DNA from: Candidatus Acidiferrum typicum
Lineage (GTDB): Bacteria; Acidobacteriota; Terriglobia; Acidiferrales; UBA7541
DNA: 36,904 nucleotides
Direction of reading: 5' to 3'
Assembly (NCBI GenBank): GCA_025463055.1
Contig: JAOAPV010000076.1
Location: forward strand, 1-36,904
The translations under genes and the position numbers were made by a program. Shown piece after piece: positions 17,833 to 24,314 of this stretch (positions are counted from its first letter, which is position 1; each line of letters begins with the position of its first letter). The notes under the pieces are model-generated. The model did no database searches and was not told where the DNA came from. It saw only the letters and a list, made by a program, of their open reading frames with translations.

Positions 17833-18684
17833 TTGCGCCTTCGTATCGTCCAGATTCGCGCGCTTACCTCCCTTCTCAATTTCCTCGGCCATCGTTCTGC
17901 CGGCGTGAATTTCATTGCCCGGTTGCGATCCAATCGCATAACGCTAAGTTCGCTCGATGCTTTACTCGGTTTCCGGCGCGTTTTTGCTTCCTTCCCGGCG
18001 GCTCAAGCGTGCGCATCGCGCTACATTCAGGCCGGCCACGAGCACCCTGACGAAATCGGCTATCACACCTCGATCTCCGACACCGTGCGCGAAAGCGACT
18101 ACCCTCTTCTCTTCAATCTTGCCCCGCTCGCTCCTGAACTGCGTCACGTATTCGATCATGGCGGCAATGTCGGCAATTTGTTCTACGCCTACCAGACCAA
18201 ATTGCGTTTTCCGCCGACGCTCCTTTGGACCGTCTATGATTTGCCAATGAAGAAGCCGCTGGGTGAAAAGCTCGCGGCCGAACGCGGGGAAACACGCATC
18301 CGCTTCGCCAATACTCTCGCGGAAGCGAGTGGCTCGGATGTTTTCATTGCCTCGGGCTCACTCCATTATTTCGAACAGCCCCTTCATGAAATTCTTCGCC
18401 AACTCGAGCATCTTCCAAACCACGTCTTTGTTAATCGCACGCCCTATTCAGCCGGCGCAGACTTGATCACCGTGCAAGACAACCGCTCGTACCTCGTACC
18501 CTGTAAAATTCACAGCCGTGCAAACCTCGTCGCCGGAATGCAAGCGCTCGGTTACGAATTAGTGTCGGAGTGGCCGGTGCATGAGCTACGCCTGCTTGTG
18601 CCTACGCACCCAGACCTCTGCTCACGCACCTACGCTGGTTTTTATTTTCGAATGAAACAAAACGAAGCGACCCGCAGTCGCTAG
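17833..18684 (+). CDS. Putative SAM-dependent methyltransferase, TIGR04325-like
   Basis: About 283 residues from the TTG at 17833. The sequence has a FDHGGNVGNLFYAY glycine-rich segment resembling SAM-binding motif I. The sections TLLWTVYDLP, DVFIASGSLHYFEQPLHEIL and HVFVNRTPYSAG match my memory of the TIGR04325/LIC12133 methyltransferase family. It may O- or N-methylate the NRPS-PKS product. The start is unclear: the frame is open from 17707 and contains no ATG before the conserved region. Possible starts are an ATA overlapping the upstream TAA (17734), ATT 17752, CTG 17761 and TTG 17833, none with a strong ribosome-binding site. Coupling to the upstream gene is likely. It converges with the oxygenase gene, leaving 4 nt between stops. 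Confidence 0.72.
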   Translation: MRLRIVQIRALTSLLNFLGHRSAGVNFIARLRSNRITLSSLDALLGFRRVFASFPAAQACASRYIQAGHEHPDEIGYHTSISDTVRESDYPLLFNLAPLAPELRHVFDHGGNVGNLFYAYQTKLRFPPTLLWTVYDLPMKKPLGEKLAAERGETRIRFANTLAEASGSDVFIASGSLHYFEQPLHEILRQLEHLPNHVFVNRTPYSAGADLITVQDNRSYLVPCKIHSRANLVAGMQALGYELVSEWPVHELRLLVPTHPDLCSRTYAGFYFRMKQNEATRSR

Positions 18685-18688
18685 GCCA

Positions 18689-19600
18689 TCAAGCCCAAGG
18701 TTTTCTGCCACGCGAAAGATTCTTGGCCCAAACCAACGGCAAGACTGCCACGCTCTTCACTTTGTCTTTTGCTACGGAAGTACCTGGCGGCGTCGGTTGA
18801 AGTCCCATCTTCCGCAAGACAAAATTCAGTCGATACAAATTCGCTCGCATCGTATCCCGGTATTGGAAGTTGACGTTCATCGACACCGAAATGTCGTTTC
18901 CATTCTGCACCCAATGCGGACAGTTCACTGGAATGTGCACCCCATTTCCTGGCCTTAGCTCGTAAACCATCGCATGGTGCTGCAATTCCGTTTTGTACCG
19001 GGGCGCGTTGTGATCCACGGACCAGAACCGCTCGATCTCTTCCTCGGAAAGCACCTCGCGGTCATTGCGGTCGAAAATGCTGATGTGCTTGTCGCCTTGG
19101 ATCTGCAACAACAAACTGCATTCACGATCGATGTGATAAGTTGTAACCCGCTTCGGCGAAGTGACGAATAAAATCACTTCCTGTATTTTCATCACCCGGT
19201 CCAGGTTCAATCCGGTGAACTCCTGCAGCTCGGCCATGCACTCCTTCAACACCATCCCATATTCCGGGTTTTTGTCAGCTCGCTTCAGGACAATCCAGGC
19301 CCCGCAGTGCTCAATTCTCTGAATTGCGTCACGCGCGCTGAACTCCGGTCGGGGAGTCTTATCCCACCGTTGGTTCACATCGATCGTTCCAGCGTCGTAA
19401 TACAGGTCCGCAGGCCGCGTGCTCTGCGTTTCCTGCGCCAACTCCATCAATCGACCCAGCTCAAATACGGGGTGCCCCACCAGGTTGTGCCGGAACGCGA
19501 AGCTGTACTTATCGAACTTCGTCCTAAACTCTTCATTTTGTTCAATAAGTTTGCTTCCGGGCGCCAATGATTCCGGAACGGCACGTAAGGCTGTTGCCAT
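18689..19600 (-). CDS. JmjC/cupin-like Fe(II)/2-oxoglutarate oxygenase, probable tailoring hydroxylase
   Basis: A 303-residue protein. The double-stranded beta-helix core is visible from about residue 165: TTYHIDRE supplies the H-x-D pair, LLLQIQGDKHISIFD is the usual following strand, and HIPVNCPHWVQN supplies the distal histidine. The fragment FRHNLVGHPVFELGRL near the N-terminus is a common lead-in of this cupin group. Such enzymes hydroxylate amino acids or proteins. Lying tail-to-tail with the methyltransferase gene, it is a plausible tailoring enzyme for the cluster's product. I chose the ATG at 19600 because GGGGAG lies 11 nt upstream; the frame extends to an ATG at 19690 without such support. 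A candidate promoter and an inverted repeat lie immediately upstream. Confidence 0.75.
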   Translation of the reverse strand: MATALRAVPESLAPGSKLIEQNEEFRTKFDKYSFAFRHNLVGHPVFELGRLMELAQETQSTRPADLYYDAGTIDVNQRWDKTPRPEFSARDAIQRIEHCGAWIVLKRADKNPEYGMVLKECMAELQEFTGLNLDRVMKIQEVILFVTSPKRVTTYHIDRECSLLLQIQGDKHISIFDRNDREVLSEEEIERFWSVDHNAPRYKTELQHHAMVYELRPGNGVHIPVNCPHWVQNGNDISVSMNVNFQYRDTMRANLYRLNFVLRKMGLQPTPPGTSVAKDKVKSVAVLPLVWAKNLSRGRKPWA

Positions 19601-19617
19601 GGCCACACCAACTCCCC

Positions 19618-19638
19618 TGCATCTCACTAGAAGATGCA
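19618..19638 (-). promoter_or_regulatory. 7-bp inverted repeat in the leader of the oxygenase gene
   Basis: TGCATCT and AGATGCA form a perfect inverted repeat around a 7-nt loop. It lies directly before the GGGGAG ribosome-binding site (19612-19617) and just after the predicted transcription start. It could be an operator or an mRNA hairpin affecting translation. Confidence 0.4.
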
Positions 19639-19648
19639 AATAGCCTTG

Positions 19649-19677
19649 ACCATAGGGCTTAGCGAACCGCGTTGCAA
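19649..19677 (-). promoter_or_regulatory. Candidate promoter of the oxygenase gene
   Basis: On the minus strand, TTGCAA (19672-19677) and TATGGT (19649-19654) have a 17-nt spacer. The predicted start is near 19642, giving a leader of about 42 nt that contains the inverted repeat and the ribosome-binding site. This is consensus matching only. Confidence 0.4.
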
Positions 19678-19783
19678 TCGGGTGAGTCACTTATTTGCGG
19701 TCTGATCAGCCGTCATTGCAACGAGCCTTAAAAGAGGGGGTTGTGGATATAGAGTTCGGCATGCCCCAGATTCCAGGCCGGTG

Positions 19784-20809
19784 CTAGCGTACTGGCACGG
19801 TCGCGCTTATTGGGGGCGAGTATTCACTTTCCACTTGGTCTGCATCCAGCGACGACACTACATAATAGTATGTATGTCCGGCAGCCAGCCCCGTGTCGAC
19901 ATACTCCGCCGAGGGCACAGCCGAAGAAGACACCCGCATATACGGTCCGCTGGCCTCCGCCGATCGGTAAACCACATATCCCGCCACGGTAACCGGGCTC
20001 TCCTCCCAGTTCAGCTTGACTGTGCTTTGTGAAGGGGGAGCCCCACCCGCGGTAAGCGGAATGGTCAGCAACGAACCACCCTCGGCGCTCGAGACCTTCA
20101 AGCTCCCCGTTTGCCGCGCCGCGCTCTTTGGCGCGAAGTTCACGTCAACGTTGACATTTTGCCCGGGGCTCAAATTCACTGCCGTTGCCCCCGAGACGCT
20201 GAAACCCGCCCCTGAGGCCGATATCCCGGAAATCTTCAAGTCGCGGTTCCCAGAATTCGTCAGCACTAATTCCTTCTTGCCCGAGCTTCCTACCGCAACA
20301 TCCTCAAACTCGAAGGCCGCCGCATTCGCCGTCAGTTCCGTCTGCCCGGCCGCCGAAGAAGCTTTCACCCCTAGCACTAGTGGCACATCGCCTGAGCTCG
20401 TCAAAATTGAAATCTGGCCTTCCATGCGGCCCTGCGTCTTTGCTTGGTAAGAAATGGTGAAGGTTTGGCTTGTGCCGTGCGCCACAATGACAGGCAGCAG
20501 AATCCCTGTAATTTGGAAATTCGGGCTTGATACCGTGATTTTCCGGATCTGAAGCGTGCCCTCGTTTACGTTCGTGATTCTAACTGTCTGGGTGTACGTA
20601 TCACCCACGGGCACGTCCACAAAGCTCACCGCGTCCGGCGTAACTTCCATCAATCCTGAAGCCGGAGCCGCTGGCTCCGCCTTTGCCGTGCCGTTTGGCA
20701 CGCTCTGACTGTTTGCCTGGATCGCAAACAATAAAACGCCCGACAGGGTAAGCAACGACCTTCGCAACCTGCTGAAACTGAGACACTTGTAGAAATACAT
20801 TCCGACCAT
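19784..20809 (-). CDS. Secreted choice-of-anchor-D / fibronectin type III protein
   Basis: A 341-residue exported protein. A signal peptide (RRSLLTLSGVLLFAIQANSQS) is followed by two Ig-like anchor-D/ASH-type repeats of about 100 residues (SFVDVPVGDTYTQTVRITN; FEFEDVAVGSSGKKELVLTN). A C-terminal fibronectin-III-like domain begins VKLNWEESPVTVAGYVVYR. No enzymatic motif is visible. It is probably a cell-surface or periplasmic adhesion or scaffold protein. The ATG at 20809 follows GAGGGGGAC at a good distance; the frame begins at a TTG 15 nt earlier. The protein encoded at 21337-22464 has the same architecture, so the two are paralogues. Confidence 0.8.
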   Translation of the reverse strand: MVGMYFYKCLSFSRLRRSLLTLSGVLLFAIQANSQSVPNGTAKAEPAAPASGLMEVTPDAVSFVDVPVGDTYTQTVRITNVNEGTLQIRKITVSSPNFQITGILLPVIVAHGTSQTFTISYQAKTQGRMEGQISILTSSGDVPLVLGVKASSAAGQTELTANAAAFEFEDVAVGSSGKKELVLTNSGNRDLKISGISASGAGFSVSGATAVNLSPGQNVNVDVNFAPKSAARQTGSLKVSSAEGGSLLTIPLTAGGAPPSQSTVKLNWEESPVTVAGYVVYRSAEASGPYMRVSSSAVPSAEYVDTGLAAGHTYYYVVSSLDADQVESEYSPPISATVPVR

Positions 20810-20920
20810 GCCTGTCCCCCTCAACTGCCTGCCGCCTCACGAACTGGCCGGATTCTTACCCAACACGCTTTCTTGAGGCTACTGGTCGCGAGTTCACAAG
20901 CGGGACAGGGTAAGGCCTTG

Positions 20921-20954
20921 TACAGGATTACCCCCTAGGGCTAAATACAGGGTT
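20921..20954 (-). promoter_or_regulatory. Two direct copies of AAYCCTGTA upstream of the anchor-D gene
   Basis: Read on the minus strand, AACCCTGTA (20946-20954) and AATCCTGTA (20921-20929) are 25 nt apart. Close copies occur at 4228-4236 (AGTCCTGTA, minus) and 22626-22634 (AATCCTGTA, plus), all in control regions of envelope-related genes. This is a possible shared activator site. Confidence 0.35.
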
Positions 20955-21019
20955 GACCCTAGGCGTGGACCAGGTGTCACGAAGGGTTTCGGAGGGTCAC
21001 AGGAATTGGTGGACTAGTA

Positions 21020-21049
21020 TTGACAAGTAGTAAGCTTATAGAGTATGTT
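21020..21049 (+). promoter_or_regulatory. Candidate promoter for a small RNA
   Basis: A perfect -35 hexamer TTGACA (21020-21025) is followed after 18 nt by TATGTT (21044-21049). No plus-strand protein gene follows; a terminator hairpin lies about 30 nt downstream instead. Confidence 0.45.
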
Positions 21050-21055
21050 GGCCCC

Positions 21056-21105
21056 TGTAAGAATCTGCGACTCGACTGCGGGAGCCTTCTCCCGCTTTTT
21101 CTTTT
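21056..21105 (+). ncRNA. Candidate short non-coding RNA, about 50 nt
   Basis: The boundaries are inferred from the promoter at 21020-21049 and the intrinsic terminator at 21078-21105. The 5' part (CCTGTAAGAATCTGCGACTC) is unstructured by eye and could pair with targets. Both neighbouring genes are on the opposite strand, so the terminator has no other obvious transcript to serve. It does not match any RNA family I recognise. A leader peptide is unlikely because the transcript is so short. Confidence 0.3.
21078..21105 (+). terminator. Rho-independent terminator
   Basis: A perfect 7-bp stem GCGGGAG/CTCCCGC (21078-21084 and 21089-21095) with a CCTT loop is followed immediately by TTTTTCTTTT. 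It is oriented for plus-strand transcripts. Confidence 0.7.
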
Positions 21106-21191
21106 CGAACAAGATATTCCCCAGAGAGAGCCTTCCCCGCCGAGGGCTGTTGGCAGCGCAGTTCTCTTCCCTTGGGCGTGCCCTTTCAACT

Positions 21192-21266
21192 CCTTTGGAA
21201 TCAACACTTGCAAAAGTGTATCAAAACAAGGGACTTTAACTACCTTTAGAATGAACACTTACAAAA
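21192..21266. repeat. Two imperfect 24-nt direct repeats, 51 nt apart
   Basis: The 24-mers at 21192-21215 and 21243-21266 share CCTTT, GAAT, AACACTT and CAAAA and differ at three positions. The similarity extends a few bases to the left with a one-base offset. The first copy also forms a small ACACTT/AAGTGT hairpin. They lie between two minus-strand genes, and I cannot link them to any coding sequence. Confidence 0.6.
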
Positions 21267-21336
21267 AACATAGGGGAGGGGGGGATAGCTGAATTGAGAA
21301 TGGCCGAGGTTCGGCACCGAAGTGCAGGGAGAAGGA

Positions 21337-22464
21337 TCAGGGGATTGTTGCTAGTACCGGATCCGAATAGTCACTTTCCACCGTGTTGGCGTCGACTGCA
21401 GTAACAACATACGTGTAGGTCTGCCCGCTCTGAGTCTGCGTATCCATGTATTGAGTAAGGACCACGGGCGCGGAGTTGATCTTCGCGTAAGTACCATCCG
21501 GCAGTGCCCGGTAAACGTAATAGCCAATCACGTTCGACGTGCTCGCGTCCCAGTTCAGTGCCACCGCATGCGAACTCAACTGCCCGCCACTTCCCGCCAG
21601 CGTGACCGTTAATCCTCCTGCAGTGCTGCCGATCGTGATGGCACCCACCGCGCTTCCCATAGCCGACGGCGCAAATGTCACGTTCAGCGCTGCAGTCTGC
21701 CCCGGCGTCAACACGGTGTTCGCGCCTACGCCGCTCGCTGTGAATCCCGTCCCGCTGACAATCACGTTGGAAATTGTGACGTTCGCATTGCCGGCATTCG
21801 TCAGCGTCACACCCTGCGAACTGCTGCTCCCCACCAACACGCTGCCAAAATCCAGATTATTCGTGCTGGCGCTCAGCAGTGCGGTTGCCGCTATGGCGCT
21901 GCCGTTCATGGAAATAGTCAAAGGAGAAGTGGGCGCATCACTCGTCAAAGAAAGCGAGCCCGTGACATTCCCTGCCGAGCTCGGCGCGAACACAATGTTA
22001 AACGTCGTGTTTTGGCCCGCAGCAATGCTCATCGGAAGCGTGAGACCCGAGGTCCCAAATCCTGCTCCTACCACACTCGCGCTGGAAATCGTCAGGCTGG
22101 CTGTTCCACCATTCTGAAGCGTGATGGTTTGCGACACTGTCGCGCCCAAGTTGACACCGGGAAAGTTGGCGCTCATTGGAGTCGCTGAAAGCTGTGGCTG
22201 TGGAACCGGGGGTGGCGGTGGAGTCGGCGGCGGAGTCGGTGGCGGTGGAGTCGGTGGCGGTGGAGTCGGCGGCTGCGGTGTCGGCGGGGGCGTACTCGGC
22301 GGTGGCGTGCCGCTGCCCTTGGCAGAAGTGCTCGATCCCATAACCACACCGGCACAGCCGCTGCCGATCATTGAGGCGGCAAGCACCAGCGCCACCAGGC
22401 ATATTGATGTTTTACTTACACTTGACCATTGGGCCGACGACCCATCCGACCATTTTTGTTCCAT
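21337..22464 (-). CDS. Lipoprotein with choice-of-anchor-D repeats and fibronectin III domain
   Basis: A 375-residue protein. The N-terminal hydrophobic segment ends in a lipobox-like SGC (LAASMIGSGCAG), predicting a lipid-anchored protein. A Pro/Thr linker of (PPPPT)n repeats follows. Two anchor-D/ASH-type repeats are next (SANFPGVNLGATVSQTITL; LDFGSVLVGSSSSQGVTLTN). The C-terminal fibronectin-III-like domain begins VALNWDASTSNVIGYYVYR. It is a paralogue of the protein encoded at 19784-20809, differing in membrane anchoring and in the linker. The likely role is cell-surface display or adhesion; no catalytic motif is seen. The ATG at 22464 puts the signal at the right distance; an upstream ATG at 22500 exists. 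It is divergent from the second ExeA-like ATPase. Confidence 0.8.
   Translation of the reverse strand: MEQKWSDGSSAQWSSVSKTSICLVALVLAASMIGSGCAGVVMGSSTSAKGSGTPPPSTPPPTPQPPTPPPPTPPPPTPPPTPPPPPVPQPQLSATPMSANFPGVNLGATVSQTITLQNGGTASLTISSASVVGAGFGTSGLTLPMSIAAGQNTTFNIVFAPSSAGNVTGSLSLTSDAPTSPLTISMNGSAIAATALLSASTNNLDFGSVLVGSSSSQGVTLTNAGNANVTISNVIVSGTGFTASGVGANTVLTPGQTAALNVTFAPSAMGSAVGAITIGSTAGGLTVTLAGSGGQLSSHAVALNWDASTSNVIGYYVYRALPDGTYAKINSAPVVLTQYMDTQTQSGQTYTYVVTAVDANTVESDYSDPVLATIP
22211..22282. repeat. 15-nt tandem repeat encoding the Pro/Thr linker
   Basis: Units of GGTGGCGGTGGAGTC occur at 22211, 22238 and 22253, with a 12-nt variant at 22226 and a diverged unit from 22268. On the minus strand they encode PPPPT repeats in the lipoprotein. 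Such an array can change length by slippage in multiples of three without breaking the frame. Confidence 0.8.
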
Positions 22465-22689
22465 AGTGCGGCAAGTGTAGAAACGCGCTCCACACGCCAC
22501 TACTGGTCGGACGGCCAGACAAAGTGAGGACAGTTAACTAACAAGCGGCAGTTAATCTATAGGGCACTCCGGCTATCCCGGATTTTGTCCGTTCAGCCAA
22601 GTGCCGTCCGCGCGTTCGCTGGGAGAATCCTGTATTGCTCGCACTAACCAACCACCCTAGAATCCACCTAGCCTGCCCGACGCACAGCT

Positions 22690-24297
22690 ATGCCTCCCAC
22701 AATCTTCAACTTCTTTGGTCTGCGCGAAAACCCATTCAAAATAAATCCTGATCCTCGTTTTCTCTTTATGACCGATCAGGCTCGAGCCACGTCGGACGAG
22801 CTCGCTTACGCTATCCGCACCCGCAAAGGATTGATCCTCCTAACCGGTGAAGTAGGGACGGGCAAAACCATGTTGATTCGCCGTTTGCTCGACTGGCTTG
22901 CCGAGCAGAAGATGCCTACGGCTCTCATCTTCAACTCCCATATCAAGCCCGAGCACCTGCTCGACTTCATCCTCAACGATTTTGGCGTACCGTGCGCCTC
23001 GAATCTCAAAAGTGAAAAACTGATCGCCCTCAATCGCTGGCTGCTCGAGCGCTATCGTGCCGGGCAAATTCCCGTGCTCATTGTTGACGAAGCTCAAGGC
23101 CTGGAGCCTGCCGCCCTCGAGGAAATCCGCCTGCTCCTGAATTTTGAGACGCCCCGTGAGAAACTTCTGCAAATCGTCTTGGCGGGCCAACCGGAGCTGG
23201 AAATCAAGCTCAAGCGCCACGACCTCCGTCAGCTTCGTCAGCGCATCACAATCCGTTGCAAGACGATCCCTCTCACCCTCGAACAAACGCACGGCTATAT
23301 ACGTGAGAGGCTTCGCGTGGCTGGCGCAAATGGGAGCCCCATTTTTGAGCCTGAGGCGGTCGGCTGCGTGCACGCCTATTCTCGCGGCATCCCCCGCGTG
23401 ATCAACGTTCTCTGCGAGCATTCACTAGTCAATGCTTGCGCAGACGGCTCCACCACAATCTCGCCAAGCGCGGTCGAACAGGCCGCGCACGATTGCCAAC
23501 TGGATCGCGTCGATTCCATTGCCCGCATCCTGAACACCGGCTCCTACTCCCAAACGAGCCTTTCCGATATCGGTTCAATACTCGCCTCCGTCTCCGCGGG
23601 GTCAGATTCAGCAACGGAACCAGCACACCGAGATCGCTCCGCAGCAGCAGCTCCACCTTCCTCCGCCTCGCAGCATGTACAGCCCGCGCCCGAACCCGTC
23701 CGCAGCCCCACTGTCGCAGAAGTTTTACCCGGAGCGAACGCAGCTCAGAGCGAAGTGCCGAACGCGGTCGCGCGCTACGTTCAGGAGCCAGCCCCACAAC
23801 CTCAAGCGGTTCCCGTGCAAATACAGCGGGTCGCCGCCCAGAGGCCTCCTGCACCGACCCGATCGTCGTTACTCGACATCTTGCGTCTTTGGGGTACGAG
23901 CTTCGTTGGCGACGCTCGCGCGACCTCACGTCAATTCCGCCGCGCGATTCGCTCTTTTGAAACCAAACGGTGGAACCCTTTCATCCGGAACCTACAGCGC
24001 GAACTTCATCAGCTGCGTATCAGCACTGCGCGACTTGCTTCGGATCCTCGCTGGAAGCAACTTCAAACCAGAGCGGCCACAACATCGCAAGCTTCCTGGC
24101 AACGCTTCAAATCCGCAATGCCGCCTTGGCTTGCTGAACCCCTCGGCATCCACCAACTCAAAACGCATAATCGTGCGCAAAGCGGTGCCTCGTCGCGCAC
24201 GAATCGCCGTCGCACCATAATGGATTTACGCCGATGGCTGCATCAACCGCTCAACAGTCAGAGAAAAAGAGCGCACACAAATCCGCGTCGCTCATAA
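22690..24297 (+). CDS. ExeA-like AAA ATPase with long basic C-terminal extension
   Basis: A 535-residue protein. The N-terminal 270 residues are a complete ExeA/GspA-type ATPase: FFGLRENPF start, Walker A GEVGTGKT (53-60), Walker B VLIVDEAQ (129-136, D133/E134), a QPEL segment (LAGQPELEIKL), and the typical GIPRVINVLCEHSLVNA region. Residues about 290-400 are Pro/Ala/Gln-rich and low in complexity, and the last 135 are strongly basic. No membrane helix or peptidoglycan-binding domain is obvious. It is a paralogue of the ATPase at 1-185 and may serve the same envelope machinery. It is divergent from the anchor-D lipoprotein, with an AATCCTGTA motif 56 nt before the ATG. Confidence 0.85.
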   Translation: MPPTIFNFFGLRENPFKINPDPRFLFMTDQARATSDELAYAIRTRKGLILLTGEVGTGKTMLIRRLLDWLAEQKMPTALIFNSHIKPEHLLDFILNDFGVPCASNLKSEKLIALNRWLLERYRAGQIPVLIVDEAQGLEPAALEEIRLLLNFETPREKLLQIVLAGQPELEIKLKRHDLRQLRQRITIRCKTIPLTLEQTHGYIRERLRVAGANGSPIFEPEAVGCVHAYSRGIPRVINVLCEHSLVNACADGSTTISPSAVEQAAHDCQLDRVDSIARILNTGSYSQTSLSDIGSILASVSAGSDSATEPAHRDRSAAAAPPSSASQHVQPAPEPVRSPTVAEVLPGANAAQSEVPNAVARYVQEPAPQPQAVPVQIQRVAAQRPPAPTRSSLLDILRLWGTSFVGDARATSRQFRRAIRSFETKRWNPFIRNLQRELHQLRISTARLASDPRWKQLQTRAATTSQASWQRFKSAMPPWLAEPLGIHQLKTHNRAQSGASSRTNRRRTIMDLRRWLHQPLNSQRKRAHTNPRRS

Positions 24298-24314
24298 ACG
24301 CACGCGCCAGACCG

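Larger units (their letters stand above)
20810..21336. other. Intergenic region with repeats and a candidate small RNA
   Basis: This 0.5-kb stretch holds no convincing protein gene. It contains two CCCTAGG blocks (20933-20940 and 20957-20963) interleaved with two copies of AAYCCTGTA on the minus strand, 25 nt apart (20921-20929, 20946-20954). A promoter-terminator pair on the plus strand spans 21020-21105, and two 24-nt direct repeats lie at 21192-21266. A stretch of G follows near 21274-21284. Confidence 0.6.

Noticed and set aside
18666-18682. Hairpin AGCGAC-CCGCA-GTCGCT at the convergent end of the cluster as a terminator
   Set aside because: The stem is perfect but no T-run follows on either strand, and it overlaps the methyltransferase stop codon.
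20977-21258. Open frame of 93 codons (minus) between the anchor-D genes
   Set aside because: It runs across the direct repeats and the terminator hairpin, has no supporting ribosome-binding site, and its codons look like translated repeat DNA.
22211-22282. Regular G-rich repeats as a CRISPR array
   Set aside because: The units are 12-15 nt tandem copies without spacers and encode the Pro/Thr linker of the lipoprotein.
22600-22640. Sigma-54 type -24/-12 promoter before the second ATPase
   Set aside because: GG and GC elements are present but spaced 13-14 nt apart rather than the required 10.
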